Positions 63,909 through 64,000 of a stretch of 64,000 nucleotides of DNA are shown here, piece after piece. Positions within the stretch are counted from its first letter, which is position 1. Each line of letters begins with the position of its first letter. Origin of the DNA: Neodiprion pinetum (taxonomy: Eukaryota > Arthropoda > Insecta > Hymenoptera > Diprionidae); assembly GCF_021155775.2 (NCBI RefSeq), contig NC_060236.1:22458238-22522237 (forward strand). Direction: 5' to 3'. The translations under genes and the position numbers were made by a program. Under the pieces are notes generated by a model. It was given only the letters and a program-made list of their open reading frames with translations, ran no database searches and was not told the DNA's origin.

Positions 63909-64000
63909 ATGGCGAAACGGTACGAATTTTGTGGTTGTTGGTTCGTTGTTATGAGTTTCGCGGTCTGCTACACGTGCGGCTCCGGAAACAAGATTATCCC
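63909..64000 (+). CDS. start of a secreted/membrane protein gene, cut by the window end
   Basis: An ATG in a good context (ACGATGG) opens a frame of 30 codons that runs off the window. Its N-terminus, MAKRYEFCGCWFVVMSFAVC followed by YTCGSGNK, looks like a signal peptide with a hydrophobic core and a small-residue cleavage site. A TATAAA lies 57 bp upstream. The mature protein is not in view, so I assign no function. Confidence 0.5.
   Translation, partial: MAKRYEFCGCWFVVMSFAVCYTCGSGNKII

Noticed and set aside
1..64000. tRNA or rRNA genes
   Set aside because: I saw no cloverleaf with A/B boxes and no rRNA sequence. A tRNAscan run would settle it.

Overview
This is a window of insect nuclear genome. 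It carries five multi-exon, GT-AG spliced genes plus the first codons of a sixth, and they are separated and invaded by non-coding repeats. The gene set (Spire, a secreted C-type lectin, adenylate kinase 1, SYF1/XAB2, importin-5), short introns in the housekeeping genes, CpG-rich exons and several small inverted-repeat transposons suggest an arthropod, most likely a hymenopteran. The order is an inference; no marker here decides it.

Layout. 1-15,106 (+): spire, 13 exons, 5' end outside or at the window edge, with large introns that carry MITEs and a TTC microsatellite. 15,107-17,706: AT-rich 3' UTR/intergenic sequence with one MITE. 17,707-19,682 (-): four-exon secreted C-type-lectin-domain gene. 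20,198-21,774 (-): adenylate kinase 1 with a hydrophobic N-terminal exon whose start codon I could not place. 22,783-26,457 (+): SYF1/XAB2 (fandango), 15 exons, complete, 852 residues. 26,790-53,490: a repeat block of about 26.7 kb with no credible gene. 53,789-60,086 (+): importin-5 / karyopherin beta-3, 14 exons, complete, 1,098 residues. 60,087-63,908: 3' UTR and AT-rich intergenic DNA. 63,909-64,000 (+): first 30 codons of a gene that begins with a signal peptide.

The repeat block has its own architecture: a cytosine-rich CNN-type repeat; about 50 tandem copies of a 335-bp satellite (28.37-44.66 kb) arranged as multi-unit duplications (offsets 2,346, 4,021, 4,356, 5,026, 5,696 and 8,712 bp); a LINE 3' fragment; five copies of a divergent 342-bp version of the same satellite; then a 6.6-kb segment with inverted ends that holds a 60-bp repeat in two arrays and about 370-bp composite repeats. 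Two nested pairs of long inverted repeats tie the parts together.

The most interesting result lies in the introns of importin-5. Introns 2 and 5 hold paralogous segments of about 188 nt that fold as box H/ACA snoRNAs, with three compensatory base-pair changes between copies. Their first guide pocket matches the conserved LSU rRNA segment around GUAACUAUGACUC, as expected for the U19/snR191 family. Intron 7 holds a third, unrelated canonical H/ACA snoRNA in which both guide pockets sit exactly 14 nt before the H and ACA boxes. So this importin gene appears to be a snoRNA host gene.
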